64,000 bases of DNA, taken from positions 8,497,669 to 8,561,668 of the forward strand of contig CAIIXF020000010.1 of assembly GCA_903813345.2 (NCBI GenBank), written 5' to 3'. Made by a program: the position numbers and the translations under genes. Positions 28,501 to 39,000 of this stretch are shown here, one piece after another (within the stretch, counting starts at the first letter, position 1; every line of letters starts with the position of its first letter). The notes beneath the pieces are model-generated. The model was not told the DNA's origin, made no database searches, and saw only the letters and a program-made list of their open reading frames with translations. Origin of the DNA: Owenia fusiformis (lineage: Eukaryota > Annelida > Polychaeta > Sabellida > Oweniidae).

Positions 28501-29905
28501 TCATGAAAGTGAATTCTATAAATCCTTAGTCTTTAATACCTGTTGCTTGAGTTGTGTATGTTGCTGTCTTAGAACATGGTTCTCTGCAAGTAGTCTGTTC
28601 ACCTCATCTTGTATTTCAAGTTTTCTAAAATCACCATATATTTCTATGATATACAAACAGGTAAACACTTAAACATGCAGAACTATGGCACTGCAATGCA
28701 AAATTTAATATGTGTATAAGTAATATTAATCACCATAGTGTTAATAAATTACTTGGAGATATTTATCTAAATTGAAGCAATGTTTTTGTTTTACATTTTC
28801 CTGCTCAACTCTCCTAGTAATAGAGGGCAGCACCAGCCTTAATAAATAAAAATCCATGTGACTTATTTGCAAAACATAAGGAATATTTATAAACAAACAT
28901 CTGACAACTTACCTATTGATAAATTCACTGAGTTCCTTCGATTGAGATGCAACTGTTTTCTGGAGTTGTTCTATTTTGTCATCTTTCAACTGAAGAATCC
29001 CCAGAACCTTGCGGTCTTTCAGTTCTGCTTTCTCCTTTTCCCTAAAGGAAACAATATCAATATTTGGAATAAAAGGTGAACATTCCTACTATGTTCTTAT
29101 CACTTGCTTAAGTATTTTATATTTTCACTAAAACATATTTTTCTTCTTGGACCACATCTGCCTCATGATATTCTAGGGGTCTGGCAATTGCTTGAGAATG
29201 TTTGTAACATGGGATCTAAATGGTTTGCTACTAAACAGAAAAATAATTGTCAAATAGAAATCAACAAATGTTCCTTTTGATTTGTGCATGTGGTCCATAT
29301 TATTTACTAATATAAATTTTAGTCTTTTCAACAACATGCCATACATGCATGTACTTGGAAAAGATTTTGTATTACTATACTAAGTTATGATAGTTATTTA
29401 TGTTATTCAATAAATATGGTATTACTTGCTTTTCCAGACACACAGCTCAAAGTAAATAAAATAAAAGTGTTGTCTTACCTTTGTATGACCAGTCCAATAG
29501 ATTGTGTGATATCTGGCGATGCCACTTGTAGTCGTTTCCATAGCGACCAAACAAACTCCTTGTCTGCCTAAAATAAAGGAACTGACATTTACCAGGGAGA
29601 AAGTCATTAGTCATATCTATTGGTGCAGTAAACACTTGTGAAGTCAAGCCATTGATGCAGTGTGAGGGTCTTAGATAATCATGTCAACTACATAGTCAAT
29701 ATTCGCTACTTGTGAAAGTCTGTTTTAAACAGCTGTAGCTGTCTTTTTCTAAAGATGTTGAAAATATAAATGCACCTTATGTTTGGTTTATATATGGAGT
29801 GGGGTGATTCTTTGAAACTACCTGACATTGAGCCAATTCTTCTGCTAGCGCAATATTCTCAGCCCTTAGTTTGGATAGTTCATTGACCCCCCTAGGTGAA
29901 GCCAT
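7511..29905 (-). CDS. CNTLN: Centlein, centrosomal coiled-coil protein
   Basis: Recognised from exon 2, whose DKEFVWSLWKRLQ motif matches vertebrate centlein, a centriole-linker protein. Coding exons in transcript order: 29905-29822, 29567-29479, 29041-28913, 28624-28540, 27875-27794, 27445-27342, 26907-26851, 26371-26274, 26042-25796, 24356-24252, 23917-23832, 23377-23122, 21177-21056, 20595-20470, 9774-9674, 8604-8397, 8155-8069, 7712-7511. All phases agree and sum to 2,268 bases (755 residues plus stop). The predicted protein is nearly all coiled coil, with an Arg-Ser-Pro-rich insert in exon 12 and an acidic end (DDDWQEVSDSG). Human centlein is about twice as long, so exons may be missing or the invertebrate form is short. 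The stop TAA overlaps a donor-like GGGTAAAT, so a further 3' exon is possible. Exon 10 uses a GTTGGT donor. Confidence 0.9.
9775..10065 (-). repeat. Decaying tandem copies of CNTLN exon 15
   Basis: CNTLN exon 15 (9674-9774) and its flanking intron are repeated immediately upstream. The copy at about 9819-9893 keeps the exon sequence (GCATCTTGCTTGGTCTGTAC, ACTTAAGTTCATCC) and even the acceptor, but its donor side runs into a stop, so it is a pseudo-exon. A third, more worn copy lies at about 9985-10060. The unit is about 119 bases and includes an intronic stretch with ATGATGTCATGTCATA. Confidence 0.8.
10729..11232. mobile_element. TIR element with CTGTAAAA ends and TTAGCG motifs
   Basis: Bounded by CTGTAAAACGGGTA at the left and TACCCATTTTACAG at the right, about 500 bases. 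Both halves are rich in CGCTAAAAT / GTTAGCG words, giving many short inverted matches close to each end. No coding sequence is seen. It lies in a CNTLN intron. The 800 bases to its right (11233-12040) contain nothing I can name. Confidence 0.55.
12055..12632 (+). mobile_element. 5'-truncated LINE with poly(A) tail and exact target duplication
   Basis: The open frame to 12482 encodes the end of a non-LTR retrotransposon protein: a zinc-knuckle-like NCSKC ... HLIFEC segment followed by ETLWKDVEKIL, the zf-RVT pattern found after reverse transcriptase domains. A 3'UTR follows, then an A-rich tail (about 12596-12632). The 14-mer ATAATTCAATGTGA occurs at 12041-12054 and again at 12633-12646, directly flanking the insert, so this is a target-site duplication. 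All upstream ORF2 and any ORF1 are missing. It sits in a CNTLN intron on the opposite strand. Confidence 0.85.
13060..13335 (-). repeat. Further relic copies of CNTLN exon 15 in the intron
   Basis: At least two more degenerate copies (about 13065-13205 and 13215-13335) keep the words GATGTCAGCTCATGTATAGTA, CTTGTTTGGTCTGTACCC and AACCTGACTTAAGTTCAT-like text but have indels that break the frame. A last piece lies at about 14113-14195, on the other side of the TIR element at 13357-14110, so that element inserted into the repeat array. Confidence 0.7.
13357..14110. mobile_element. TIR element dense in GAACG / CGTTC words
   Basis: Ends carry TATCACACCAAACTAGTTCT at the left (13365) and its inverse at the right (14090-14109). 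A third copy of this end, CTATCACACCAAACAAGTT, lies in the middle at about 13728, suggesting two elements side by side or an internal duplication. The interior repeats AACGG, GAACG and CGTTCT dozens of times in both orientations. No transposase is recognised. The insertion splits the exon-15 relic array of CNTLN. Confidence 0.6.
15405..16010. repeat. Degenerate GTGGAACACATC minisatellite, split by a retroelement
   Basis: Short units of about 14-19 bases resembling AAGTGGAACACATCCGTA recur at 15418-15505 and again at 15950-16010. Between them lies unrelated sequence with a retrotransposon C-terminus (separate entry), so one array was interrupted by that insertion. Beyond these, 14200-15400 and 16011-16843 hold only intron sequence; part of 14870-15000 is shared with 44740-44860 and looks like a dispersed repeat. 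Confidence 0.45.
15510..15719 (+). pseudogene. C-terminal fragment of a non-LTR retrotransposon protein
   Basis: A 69-codon open stretch ending in TAG encodes CLTC-x5-DEKHFF, then MLLSSQNISVQRHIGKYIY, the zinc-finger and basic tail seen at the end of many invertebrate LINE reverse transcriptases. There is no start codon or upstream domain; it is a 5'-truncated dead copy. Its 3'UTR seems to run to about 15945. Confidence 0.55.
16844..17770 (+). CDS. Rhodopsin-family G protein-coupled receptor, intronless
   Basis: A 308-residue class A GPCR with seven predicted membrane segments: about 13-40, 49-71, 84-110, 132-152, 177-203, 224-246 and 258-280. Landmarks are D60 in TM2, W80 and C87 before TM3 with C166 in the second outer loop (the usual disulfide), NRY (111-113) in place of DRY, P189 in TM5, P240 in TM6 and NPIIY (271-275) in TM7. 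The CWxP tryptophan of TM6 is absent (TFLP), and TM1 has TN where GN is usual. N4 is a possible glycosylation site. The ligand is unknown; it resembles moody/Tre1- and melatonin-like invertebrate orphan receptors. It is nested on the opposite strand in a 10.7-kb CNTLN intron and lacks introns, which suggests a retrocopy or a lineage-specific expansion. Confidence 0.88.
   Translation: MTTNETFKYPPVAGYIGASVSIAVFIIGSLTNFVAIVVFVKTKSLRSITDILLVHLCVVDGLFCIFILPITAVNDLQERWILGEIFCQIFPFIAMFTGAVSLFGLMLVSVNRYVLIVHSASYRVIFTRRKTIGMLVGLWLFASVILIFPLTRLWGEFGFSEKKKSCVNMPGFRNSSYNIFIMIFTFSVPLIGMLYSYISIYIKIWKHQRHSTTTNKNNKDIHVAKMTVIIFVAYIITFLPFALFNTLDGNVTMPIAHRICGCLTYINRCLNPIIYVLMSAKYRQALQRITNKNAVTVLSSGMTGSFAK
18051..18240. 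mobile_element. Solo end of a mariner-like element
   Basis: TACAGGGTGTCCCAAATGTA opens a stretch like the left ends of the elements at 3991 and 62341. No matching inverted right end is found in the next 2 kb, so this is probably a truncated remnant. 17771-18050 repeats GCCTGAAA-type words four times and holds nothing else I can name. Confidence 0.4.
19266..19598. mobile_element. Fold-back element with 68-base inverted arms
   Basis: The arm at 19266-19333 (starting TTTACTAAACAGGACGTTTC) is repeated in reverse at 19531-19598 with only a few mismatches, separated by about 200 bases. The RNA from either strand would form a long hairpin. It is non-coding and lies in a CNTLN intron. 19600-20469 shows only intron sequence. 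Confidence 0.7.
21491..22784. mobile_element. 1.3-kb TIR element with GTGGAATTACACCTA ends
   Basis: Left end ATTAGTGGAATTACACCTAT; right end TAGGTGTAATTCCACCTAA, its inverse with one extra G. Both ends carry AAAGCGCTTTT / GCGCCTTGAA motifs in alternating orientation and repeats of GATTACACCT. The middle (21750-22560) has short open frames on both strands with no recognisable domain. I cannot place the superfamily. It lies in the CNTLN intron between exons 12 and 13. Confidence 0.6.
24369..25436. repeat. 30-bp minisatellite, about 35 units, abutting a CNTLN splice acceptor
   Basis: Units read CATAATGGAATAACACACTG plus TACATTCATC with variants (TGCATTCATC, TGCACTCATC, AATAATGG, CACAATGG, GGAATTACAC). 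I count 35 full units and one truncated. The array begins 12 bases from the acceptor of CNTLN exon 10 (24356), so the polypyrimidine tract of that intron is made of the last unit. Thirty bases is ten codons, and the array is open in one plus frame and two minus frames. The resulting repeat proteins are artefacts unless the array is exonised. There are no unique spacers, so it is not a CRISPR array. Confidence 0.95.
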
Positions 29906-29946
29906 GTTGATTTGTCAAGGGTCTCCTCACTTCATTGCCTCAAGAA

Positions 29947-29991
29947 TCAATTCAGCATCATAGGTTCATACTTGATGACTGTGAACATCAT
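29947..29991 (-). promoter_or_regulatory. Upstream ORF in the CNTLN 5' leader
   Basis: An acceptor-like TTTTCCAG ends at 29996, so the 5' leader exon probably begins at 29995 and joins the coding start at 29905. It contains a 14-codon open frame beginning with two ATGs and ending TGA, 41 bases before the CNTLN ATG, plus a minimal ATG-AAG-TGA. This could dampen translation. The upstream non-coding exon and promoter are not certain; CCCACAATGCA at about 30928 and AAAAATGGCGG at 31217 are promoter-like words. Confidence 0.4.
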
Positions 29992-30059
29992 TTTTCTGGA
30001 AAATTAAATATATGCAATATGTCAGATAAATTTGGTGCAAATTAGACAACAATTAAGAA

Positions 30060-30520
30060 ACCTGAATTACCAGTAATACAATGGTATAACTAGAAAACAG
30101 CAACCCCACGGAGTAGCAAATCCTACTGAACAAAACTCTTGAAGATTTGTTCTTGAACAGAGCTCCCTAATATCCCTAGGTATCAGCATATACAATTTAA
30201 GCCAAATCCATTCACTAAGTATTTGAGTTATCAAAGATTACGTTATTTTACGAAAAATGGCAGCCATTTTGAAATTAAGCTTTCATCTAGAAAATTTATT
30301 CCTTTATCCCTAGGCATCGGCATATAGAATTTGAAGCAAATCTGTCCACTGGTATTTGAGTTATCAAAGATTTCATTTTTCTTTACTAAAATGATGGCCA
30401 TTTTGAAATTCAGCTGTCATCTTGAAAATTTCTTTTCAAGCAGAGCTCCTTTATCTCTAAGCATCAGCATATAAAATTTGAAAATTTGAAGGTATTTGAG
30501 TAAAACTTAGTGAACAACTG
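30060..30520 (-). repeat. Dispersed repeat with GTATTTGAGTTATCAAAGATT units
   Basis: Three or four related units of about 110-130 bases, each with AGAGCTCC, ATCAGCATAT, TATTTGAGTTATCAAAGAT and GGCCATTTTGAAATT-like words. The same family occurs in the opposite orientation at about 49900-50470, where it follows a CCACCAAACAAAGTTTG start. It is non-coding. Confidence 0.5.
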
Positions 30521-31289
30521 AGGCAATAGTGATAAATAGCCCAACTAGAGTTGGCAGTCTTGAAATAGACTTGAATCTTCTTTCCAATGAATCCTAAAGC
30601 CTAGGCCTAGCCTAGTTGATACCTAGACTATCCTTCACAGAACAATTACTCCAATCATGGGCTTTCAACTAGAAGGGTAGGTAACTTTCCATATTAAATT
30701 TCATTTAAGTATTGCCTTTGGATTTTCAAAATTTGAGAATGTACATATTCCAAGAAAATCTTATTTTGTACTGATTTAAAGAAATAACTCAAAAATAAAA
30801 ACATGATTATCTACATATATGTTGATAATTTACTAAAAAATTAAATTCATCATAGTTATGACAATACAGAAAGTGAACATTCTCCCATAAATTATGTTTT
30901 TATTGGAATATGTTCTTGAATAATTACCCACAATGCAAGACTCGAAGAGAACATCTTGATACCTCTTCTTCTTATTGGTCTTTTTGTTCACACACCGGGA
31001 ACACCATTTGAAAAAAAGCTGGCTGGCGTGTCATAAATTTATCAAATATTTTAAAAATCGCCAGATAAATAAATCATTAATTAAAATGGGACCAGCAAAG
31101 CTCCTTGAGATTGCATGATTTCGTCTAAAATTAAAACAAATGGCTCCAAGAAAACTGGCAATATTCGAAAACTGGACGAAATGTCTTAAAACTTGCAATT
31201 AAAATTGTGATGTGGAAAAATGGCGGACATTTGATTTCAAATTTTATGATTACGACATGACTCGTATACATGCAGGGATTTTTCTTTGG

Positions 31290-31565
31290 ACGAAGGTCAC
31301 GATCCAGGTATTTAAAATTGTTCATGGTATTGACAGAGTAAATGCAGAGATATTCTTTAATCAGTCAACAGTGAGATATACAAGAGGGCATGACTTTAAA
31401 CTATACCAGGAAAGATCTAGGCTCAATCTTAGAAAGCACTTCTTCTCCCAAAGAGTGATAGCAGACTGGAACAGCCTGCCTGTGAAAGCAGTATGTGCGC
31501 CAACCCTGGAAACCTTTAAGAAGAGGATGGATGATCACTGGAAGAGGGAGCACTATATGCTATAG
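31290..31565 (+). pseudogene. Retrotransposon C-terminal fragment (jockey/CR1-like)
   Basis: The reading frame from about 31290 to the stop at 31563 encodes TIQVFKIVHGID, RGHDFKLYQERSRLNLRKHF and FSQRVIADWNSLP, the characteristic end of animal non-LTR reverse transcriptases. The polymerase core is missing. The 3' tail runs to an (ATG)n microsatellite at 31660-31702, the usual simple-repeat end of such elements. It lies between the divergent CNTLN and SMG5 genes. Confidence 0.8.
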
Positions 31566-31659
31566 GTTTCTTTTGTTTTGGTCTTGTTCAATGAAATGAG
31601 AAGCCAGGTGGCTTAAGTAATGAGAGGACGACATCACTGGCTTAGTCCACTACGTCCTT

Positions 31660-31702
<43 letters not shown>
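31660..31702 (+). repeat. (ATG)14 microsatellite at a LINE 3' end
   Basis: About 14 uninterrupted ATG units. The position directly after the retrotransposon 3'UTR suggests it is the element's terminal simple repeat. Confidence 0.9.
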
Positions 31703-31821
31703 GACACAGAGTGGCCTTAGAAGAAGGTAAGTCCGAATCACTTCTTAAAATTTCACAGGAAACAGGTTACTCTGAAATATCTAAATTTTGAAAAAGTGAG
31801 AATTAGGCCATTACTACCTTG

Positions 31822-32320
31822 CTTAAGGGGTGTATACACTGGCAAGCGAATTGCTTGAAATGGGGGGCGAAAAGGCCGAAATGCTTGAAATGGTTGAAAT
31901 GAAAGAAAATGTAAAAACGGCTTAGGCGAATTGATTGAAATGCTTGAAACGGCGAAACAGGCGCAAGCAGCGAAACAGTAATTTCATATTTCAAGATGTA
32001 TCGATTGAATTGATTGAAACGGTTGAAAACCCCCGGCGAAATGCTTGAAACGAAAAACGTGCATGTTCGTTTTTCTTTTCAATCGTTTCGCCCGTTTCCT
32101 CGTGAATTCGTCGTTCGATTGAAATGCTTGAAAAGGCGAAACAGGCGCATACAGCGAAACTTTAAATTCATTTCAAAGGCGAATCGATTGAAACGATTGA
32201 TATGCTCGAAATGACGCAAGCATTGAAACGTAGGAAATGATGCAAGCATTGAAACGATTGAAGCGATTGAAACAATTGAAACCATTGAAAATCTATTTAT
32301 AGTGTATACGGGGCTTTAGG
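31822..32320. mobile_element. MITE-like element made of GAAAC/ATTGAAAC words
   Basis: Ends CTTAAGGGGTGTATACACT and AGTGTATACGGGGCTTTAGG are imperfect inverse copies sharing GTATACACT. Almost all the interior consists of GATTGAAAT, GCTTGAAAC, CGAAACAGGCGCA and their variants in tandem. The bias is strand-specific (GAAA on plus). There is no coding potential. From 32321 to the SMG5 start I see no gene. Confidence 0.6.
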
Positions 32321-32876
32321 GCAATGGCAGACACTGGCAATTTTTCAATCTTTTTATAAAAATAATTTTAATTTAGTTCCTAGATCTAGAACTCGCTCAG
32401 ATGTGGACTCAATTATTCTCAAAATACGATTCTTGTCTCACAGATTTTTTCGCTAGATTCAGCTGTCATTTACTGCTATCAGGTTACATAAGATTTATGA
32501 CTTACCTAGCCAAGAAAACTCATTTAAATTGATTGTGAAGAAAATTATGTTTTTCTTGTTTTTGAATTTTCCACCAAACGTAAAGAAGTAAGAGTTGTCG
32601 CAAAAATCTATACCTAAAATCCGAACAAAAGCGCGTTTTATGTTTACCCAGAAAGGTGTTCTTTAACTTCTATTATGTGGCTTAAGGAGTCGCTCCTACT
32701 CATTCTATTTTTACAAAAGCTAAATATGCAATCAGAAAGGAACTTCAAGGTTCTTGTGAAAAATACCCAGTTATTGCGGATTGATGGCCCAGTTCATACG
32801 AAGTTAGGTATTTACGCTTATACTTTTCGATCAATGCTAGCTGACTATTAGCTGTTCGTTATTTCAACGCAGCATT

Positions 32877-32886
32877 CAAAATGGCG
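32877..32886 (+). promoter_or_regulatory. YY1-like motif upstream of SMG5
   Basis: CAAAATGGCG matches the core AAnATGGCG of YY1-type sites, often found just after the start of housekeeping transcripts. It lies 116 bases before the SMG5 ATG, with no other in-frame ATG required. Assignment rests on the motif alone. Confidence 0.35.
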
Positions 32887-33001
32887 ATAAAAATCAAACT
32901 TTTTTTCAAATGAAAAATTGTTGAAAAAGTACCTTGTTTATGATATCAAGACCAGAAATGCTGCTCTTTTTGTGTAGTGTTTGTTGTGAGGAATATCCGA
33001 A

Positions 33002-36000
33002 ATGAAGAAGGCTGTGGTCAAACCACCAGATGCCAAGCCAGAGCTCGATAAAATCAAACGGGTTTATCGGTGAGTTTTTTTATTTATTTTTTGAGATCAC
33101 AAATCTTACAATATCCTCTGCCTCGCTGTCAAGTGGGATTCGCTCATAGATCCTGGCCAGATTCTTTTGTAGTAGGACCAGAAGCTCAAAGAATAATTCG
33201 GAAGATATGTCACCTTAGAAAATTTCAAATGACTATTGTGCAGCCATTTCAGAAAAATATGAGACAAATCATACCTCATTTGAAGTGTCTTGTTATTCGT
33301 TAACCGTTTTATCACCAATGAACGTTATTCAAGCAATACTGTGTTGATAAGAGGCAAAAACAGTGATATTTTATTTGGCTCTTGTCTGTCCAAATCTGAA
33401 TGTTTCTCCCGTGATTCCTGAAATGTGACGTCAGAATTACAATGATATTTAGACACACAAGAGCAGGTACCATTTTGTATAAGGAACGTTGAAATTTTCC
33501 AATTTAGTGACGCATCTTCTGCTTTAAGTTATATATATAACTTTTATTGATATGTTGTATCATTACATGTACATAGTTTTGTCATGAGATGGAGGATTGG
33601 TTTTTTCATGGACTTTTTCTTGAAATTCCATGGTTTTCTTTATCAAATTATGGTAGTGTGGATCAGATCTATTCTTGGAAGGAATGTAGAATGTCACTTG
33701 ACTTTTTGGTGATTTTGACATCATGTCTGCACTTAACAGTTAAAATAACTTCATAGTAGTTTGACATCACCTTCTAATTTGCCTCATTGACCTTTTATTG
33801 TTTCTTAAACTGTATATTCTCTCAAAACCAGGAAATTAGGTGAGAAATTGATGAGCAGGGAAATTTTGAAGGGAAGTTCAGTCACAAAAAATAATGAGTG
33901 ACAACTTCCACTTCCTCCAAGTTTAGTGTTGTCGCAATTAACTAATTCTGGCGATGCATTGATGTCTGAAACAAAACATAGATGTTTTTAAAAAAAATTG
34001 ATTTAAATCTGATAAAGATCACCTTTTCATATCTCGTTATCATGCATATGTCTTTACCTTTCTCATTCATTAGTTCCTTTCCAATCTTCTCTAATATGCT
34101 TTCACTTTAGAAATGTTTTACCTTGGTGAAATTAAAAGAGATTAAATTAAATTTAATCTAAATTAGATTAAATTAAATAGATTAAATTTAATTTTCTCCT
34201 TTTTTATATGTTCTGTGCATATTCATTAAAGAAGTTTATTTTTAGACAAATATCCAGACTTCATTTTCATTATTCAGTTCTACATAAGGGAAGGCATCAA
34301 AAGATCAATGTCTGATAGAAAACTAAATAAATCTAGTTTGGGGGGGTCAAAGCTATTTCAGTTTGCTATCCGACAAATTTCAACATATAAATTTTTTGCA
34401 ATTTCAACTCAAAATGGCTTGGAATGGTTTAAAAAAATAAAGACTTTACCAGATGGCTTCTTCACCAAGATGCATGCAACATGGAATATTATGCCTATTG
34501 TTGATGGCACATGTTTTGAGAATCATAAATAAGTTATAGTACTGCCGCCATTAAAGTCCAAATTGAAAGTCCGCGATCAACTTTCATTGTATTTAGTTTT
34601 GAGGGGGAGGGGGGGGGGTCCAACTCAAAACTAGATTTATTTAGTTTCCTAACAGACATTGAACTTTTGATGCCTCCCCTAACATTCATTAATTCTATCA
34701 ACAAAAATTACATTCTTAAATGCCAACTGTACATGTAATAAACTTTCAGAGCTGCTGTCGATACAATCAAGCGTCTAGATGACATCACCAAACAGAAGAA
34801 ATCTTACAAGGAAATATTCTCAGCAGATGCCATTGGTCTACGTGGAAAGTAAGTAGGAAAATCATTACTGTTACTTTACAGTAGGTCACTGAATTTGAGA
34901 GTGTTTTTGTAGCAGTTCCTGTCTGGTCATCCAAAATCAGGTCATCAATCAAAACTTTTCTTCTACATGTACATATATTTTTGCAATTTTAAAGAAAAAA
35001 GCGCCTCACCTGGGTTCCAGTTTTTTCACCAAAAACAATTGATCTGGTTAGTAGGGAGTCAACAAAAGAAAGTTCAAAAAGTCCATTGTTATCATATCTT
35101 GTATTACAACTATTGATTCATAAATTCTGGAACAATCAATTTGCATGTATGAGCCTTAGCCATGTTTATTATGATGTTTCTGTGACATCATTCTTGAAAA
35201 ATAATGTCACATTGTAGGTTGCGAGACTACTGTGAGCGGCTGATGTTTTATGACCCAGTGGAGTATGGACGCAAGGCTGAGGAACTGTTGTGGCGTAAAG
35301 TCTTCTATGACATCATACAGCTCATGAAGCAGAACAAGAAGGTAACATTCTATTCTTTTTCATTTTTATTAGGTTATAGCAAATTAATCTGTTTGTTTCA
35401 GTTTCAGTTACAGTAGTAACAACTACTTTCAATCTTCAGGATCCATTTATGTGGTAGATCCAAAAAGCAATTTGCCATTCATGATTTCATTTTCATTGAG
35501 TCTGTACTTTTACTTTTCTTATTTGTCAGTCAGTAAGAGTGAAACAGATTGTCAGTTCGATCGATGGTTGCAGGCTGTATATTTTCACCAAAGAGCCGCC
35601 ATTTTATATAAGGCTCCTACCTTTTCACATGTGGCAAACTAACAATGGTAGCACTGTTTATACACTTTCCAGCACATGAGACCAGGTAACTCTATGCAGA
35701 CAGCATTCAGAACACATCTTGCTGCAGCTGAGGGCTTCTACCACCATCTCATCTTCAAGCTGCAGAAGGAGTACCATGTAGATGTCTGTGGCCTGGTTGA
35801 CTGTCATCTGTTACCTGAGCCTAGATCTCGTAATATTTTTTTGATTATCCAATTTCTTAATGGCATGAAAATTAATTTCCATATTTTCATTCAACTTTGT
35901 ACATCACCCTATTTGTTTGAAAATCTGACATTTAAACTATCATGTGCAAAAAATTACACTTGTGCACATTTTTGACACATTTATGAATCTAAACTTGAGA

Positions 36001-39000
36001 AATGTTGTATTTCTTTACTGCAGACAAGAAGCACCACCCCCAGAAGAGGTCTGACATTGATCCTGCAGTACATGAATGGGCAATGAGGGCATGCCACCGT
36101 TGCCTTGTCTACTTGGGGGACTTAGCCAGATATGCTCAAGACATTGAAGGCCTGAAAAGTGTCATCTTATCTGAAAGGTAAACCCACTCATGGGATTGTT
36201 ATTTTGTTTTTAACTTTCCTAATAGATAGTGAAGTTTTATGAACACAAGAAGCTGAATTGAAATAATGGCAAGAGTGGGGTTTGTGTATTTGAGAGTACC
36301 ACGATTGAATTTTAATAAAGGATAATTATGCTGGTTTACTTTAACTCACCATTTGGTAATTGACTCATTTTGATAATCAAGAGGCAGTGACATATTATTA
36401 TAGTTTTGTATTTGCGACCTGAATTCAGCATCATCAATTGATGATCGGTTGTCAGCATCAACATTTCGCTTCTGTAACACATTTTTACATTTTATAACCA
36501 ATTGCAATAACTTTTCATGTGGTAACATTTTTCGTGTTAATACCTTGAATAAAAATTCTTGTTTGAATATTGACATATTTTCATTGGAACTTGTTATAAC
36601 ATGTATTCCTAGGTGTTACTACCAGGCCATTGCCCTCTATCCCACCTATGGCATGCCACACAACCAACTAGGCACTTTAGTAGGAACCAAGCACTATAAC
36701 TGTGAGGCTGCATACCATTATATGCGATGGTAAATAACTATGTTTTAATCAAAATCAGTGAAGAATTGGAATTTTTGCTTTATGGTGTAAAGATCAGGTT
36801 CATTAGCCAGGTACATTGGGGATAGTGTTCAAATATTGACACTTGTGGAAAAACCAAATTAATTTCCTTGCAAATGAATGATTATTTTGTTTATTATTGA
36901 TTCATGAAAAAAATTCTGGTAATATCAGGTGAATAGAAAATTAAAGGGCCATTGTGTAAATGATATGATAATTTTTGGATGCAGTCCCTAAAGTCCATTG
37001 ACTTGTTCGTAACACTGCTATCAGAATTTCCAGTTATACATATGAAAAGTCATAAGACGTGCATTATTTTTTAATATAGTTTATTTCTGAATAATACTAT
37101 GTTCTACAAATATCAAACACAATCACCTCAAAATATTTCAAAATTACAAAAAAAAATACACTGCATTATAAATGTGTATGATGGTACTTTTTTGATAATT
37201 TTTACAGTTTACTATGCACTAATATCTTCGAGGGAGCATCAGGAAATCTCCAAAGATTATTTGAGAAGAACCGGAAACGTTATGAAGAGCTCTCTAAAGT
37301 CTCTCCTAGAGATCTTCCTCCTGAGTTACAAAGGTATGTCATATACTTGAAGTTACATTGTTACATACAGTACAGTGTACCATAAAATAGTTACAAATGT
37401 ATGCCTTATAGTTACATTGTTATATACAGTACAGTGTACCATAAAATAGTTCCAAAGGTGTGTCATATAGTTACATTGTTACATACAGTACAGTGTACCA
37501 TAAAATAGTTACAAATGTATGCCATATAGTTACATTGTTATATACATTACAGTGTACCATAAAATAGTTCCAAAGGTGTGTCATATAGTTACATTGTTAC
37601 ATACAGTACAGTGTACCATAAAATAGTTACAAATGTATGCCATATAGTAACATTGTTATATACAGTAGTGTACCATAAAATAGTTCCAAAGGTGTGTCAT
37701 ATGATTAAAATTGTTGTTCAAAATTTGTTTATTGACTTTTTTTGTATTTAGAAAACACTTGAGTATTTAAGTGAATAGTTAAACTGAATTCTGGCAATGA
37801 TTCAGGTGGTTTAAATTTATTGCCTTTTACTAAGAAGTGTTTTGACAAATAATTTATTTTTCTGAAAAATATTTACTCTAAAATCTGATTAAAACAGCTA
37901 CACACACAAATATCTTAAAAAGTAACATTTAAGATATTTTATGGTACCCATTTTGCACACCACAGTTCTCAAAAAACATACAACTAACATATTGCATAAT
38001 GTTCACTTAGAAATTGTTGCAAATATGAGAAATATGCGGTTCAATAAATATGCTTAAACATTTTGCATAGAAATACCTTCCCCTAAAATGACTTAAATAT
38101 TACTGACTTTTTGAATTCAAAATCAGGCTAAATTGCTTCCTTTTAAAAATGGATAAACCAACAGAGACTTTCTCCCTCCCCAAATGAATTATAATTCTGT
38201 TTATGGCCATTCATCTTTTTGGCTTTATCCCTTACAGCTGTGATATTGTGTAATAGTTGTGCAATAATTTGAGTATCTTGAGTATTATATACTAAGTAGT
38301 ACTTTGAGTATCTTGGATAATAGTACATTTATTTGTAATATCACTGGGCTTATAAGCGACTGGAGTCCTAAACTAACAATACAGTTGTATAGATCTATTC
38401 ACCCAATATTCGATGCTCTCCCCAGGATTTTTTGTGTGGTGGATTTTGTTATTTCTTTAGCGCAACATTTTAGTATTTAGTAATTTTTTGTGCAACAGTT
38501 TATGGTTTTGTCATTTTTTGTGCGACATTTTATGATTTTCTTATTCTCAATTGTAACATTTAGAGGCATATCTTATTGCATCGAGGAGCATTTTTGTTTT
38601 ATAAAAAACAGAGGTGCTGTGTCTCAGAGATTTCAATGTGGGGAGAGCACTGATATCTGTCATAATACGATTTCACAAATGTAAGTCAAAGTGTACATGC
38701 GGGACATGTCTATTCCTAATTGTTTCAAGTTCAGTTGGAATTTCACTCATTCTATTTTCCCCATGAGCAACGGATTCCACAGACATATCTACAACCACCA
38801 AAGCCACATTGAACCCAACAGTAATATCTACATCCTCTCCTAACTCTGACATCACCTGAAGATAGATGAACACATCGTGTGCAAGCTTTAACATACTCTA
38901 CATATGAGTTATACACAAAGATTGATTTGATATACTCTATCTATCCCCACCAGTGAATAATGAATACATCCCATGATCACTACAATGTTTAATTGATAAA

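Noticed and set aside
31212-31290. Upstream extension of the retrotransposon frame beginning MEKWRTFDF
   Set aside because: It has no similarity to reverse transcriptase; the recognisable part begins near 31290, so the early codons are flanking DNA.
34308-34532. Short plus-strand frame of 74 codons
   Set aside because: It lies inside the TIR element at 34286-34681 and has no recognisable domain.
38673-38894. Open minus-strand frame with VMSELGEDVDITVGFNVALVV across BRICHOS exon 6
   Set aside because: The phase-1 junction from exon 5 selects the other frame, which gives the furin site and cysteine-rich peptide in both paralogues.
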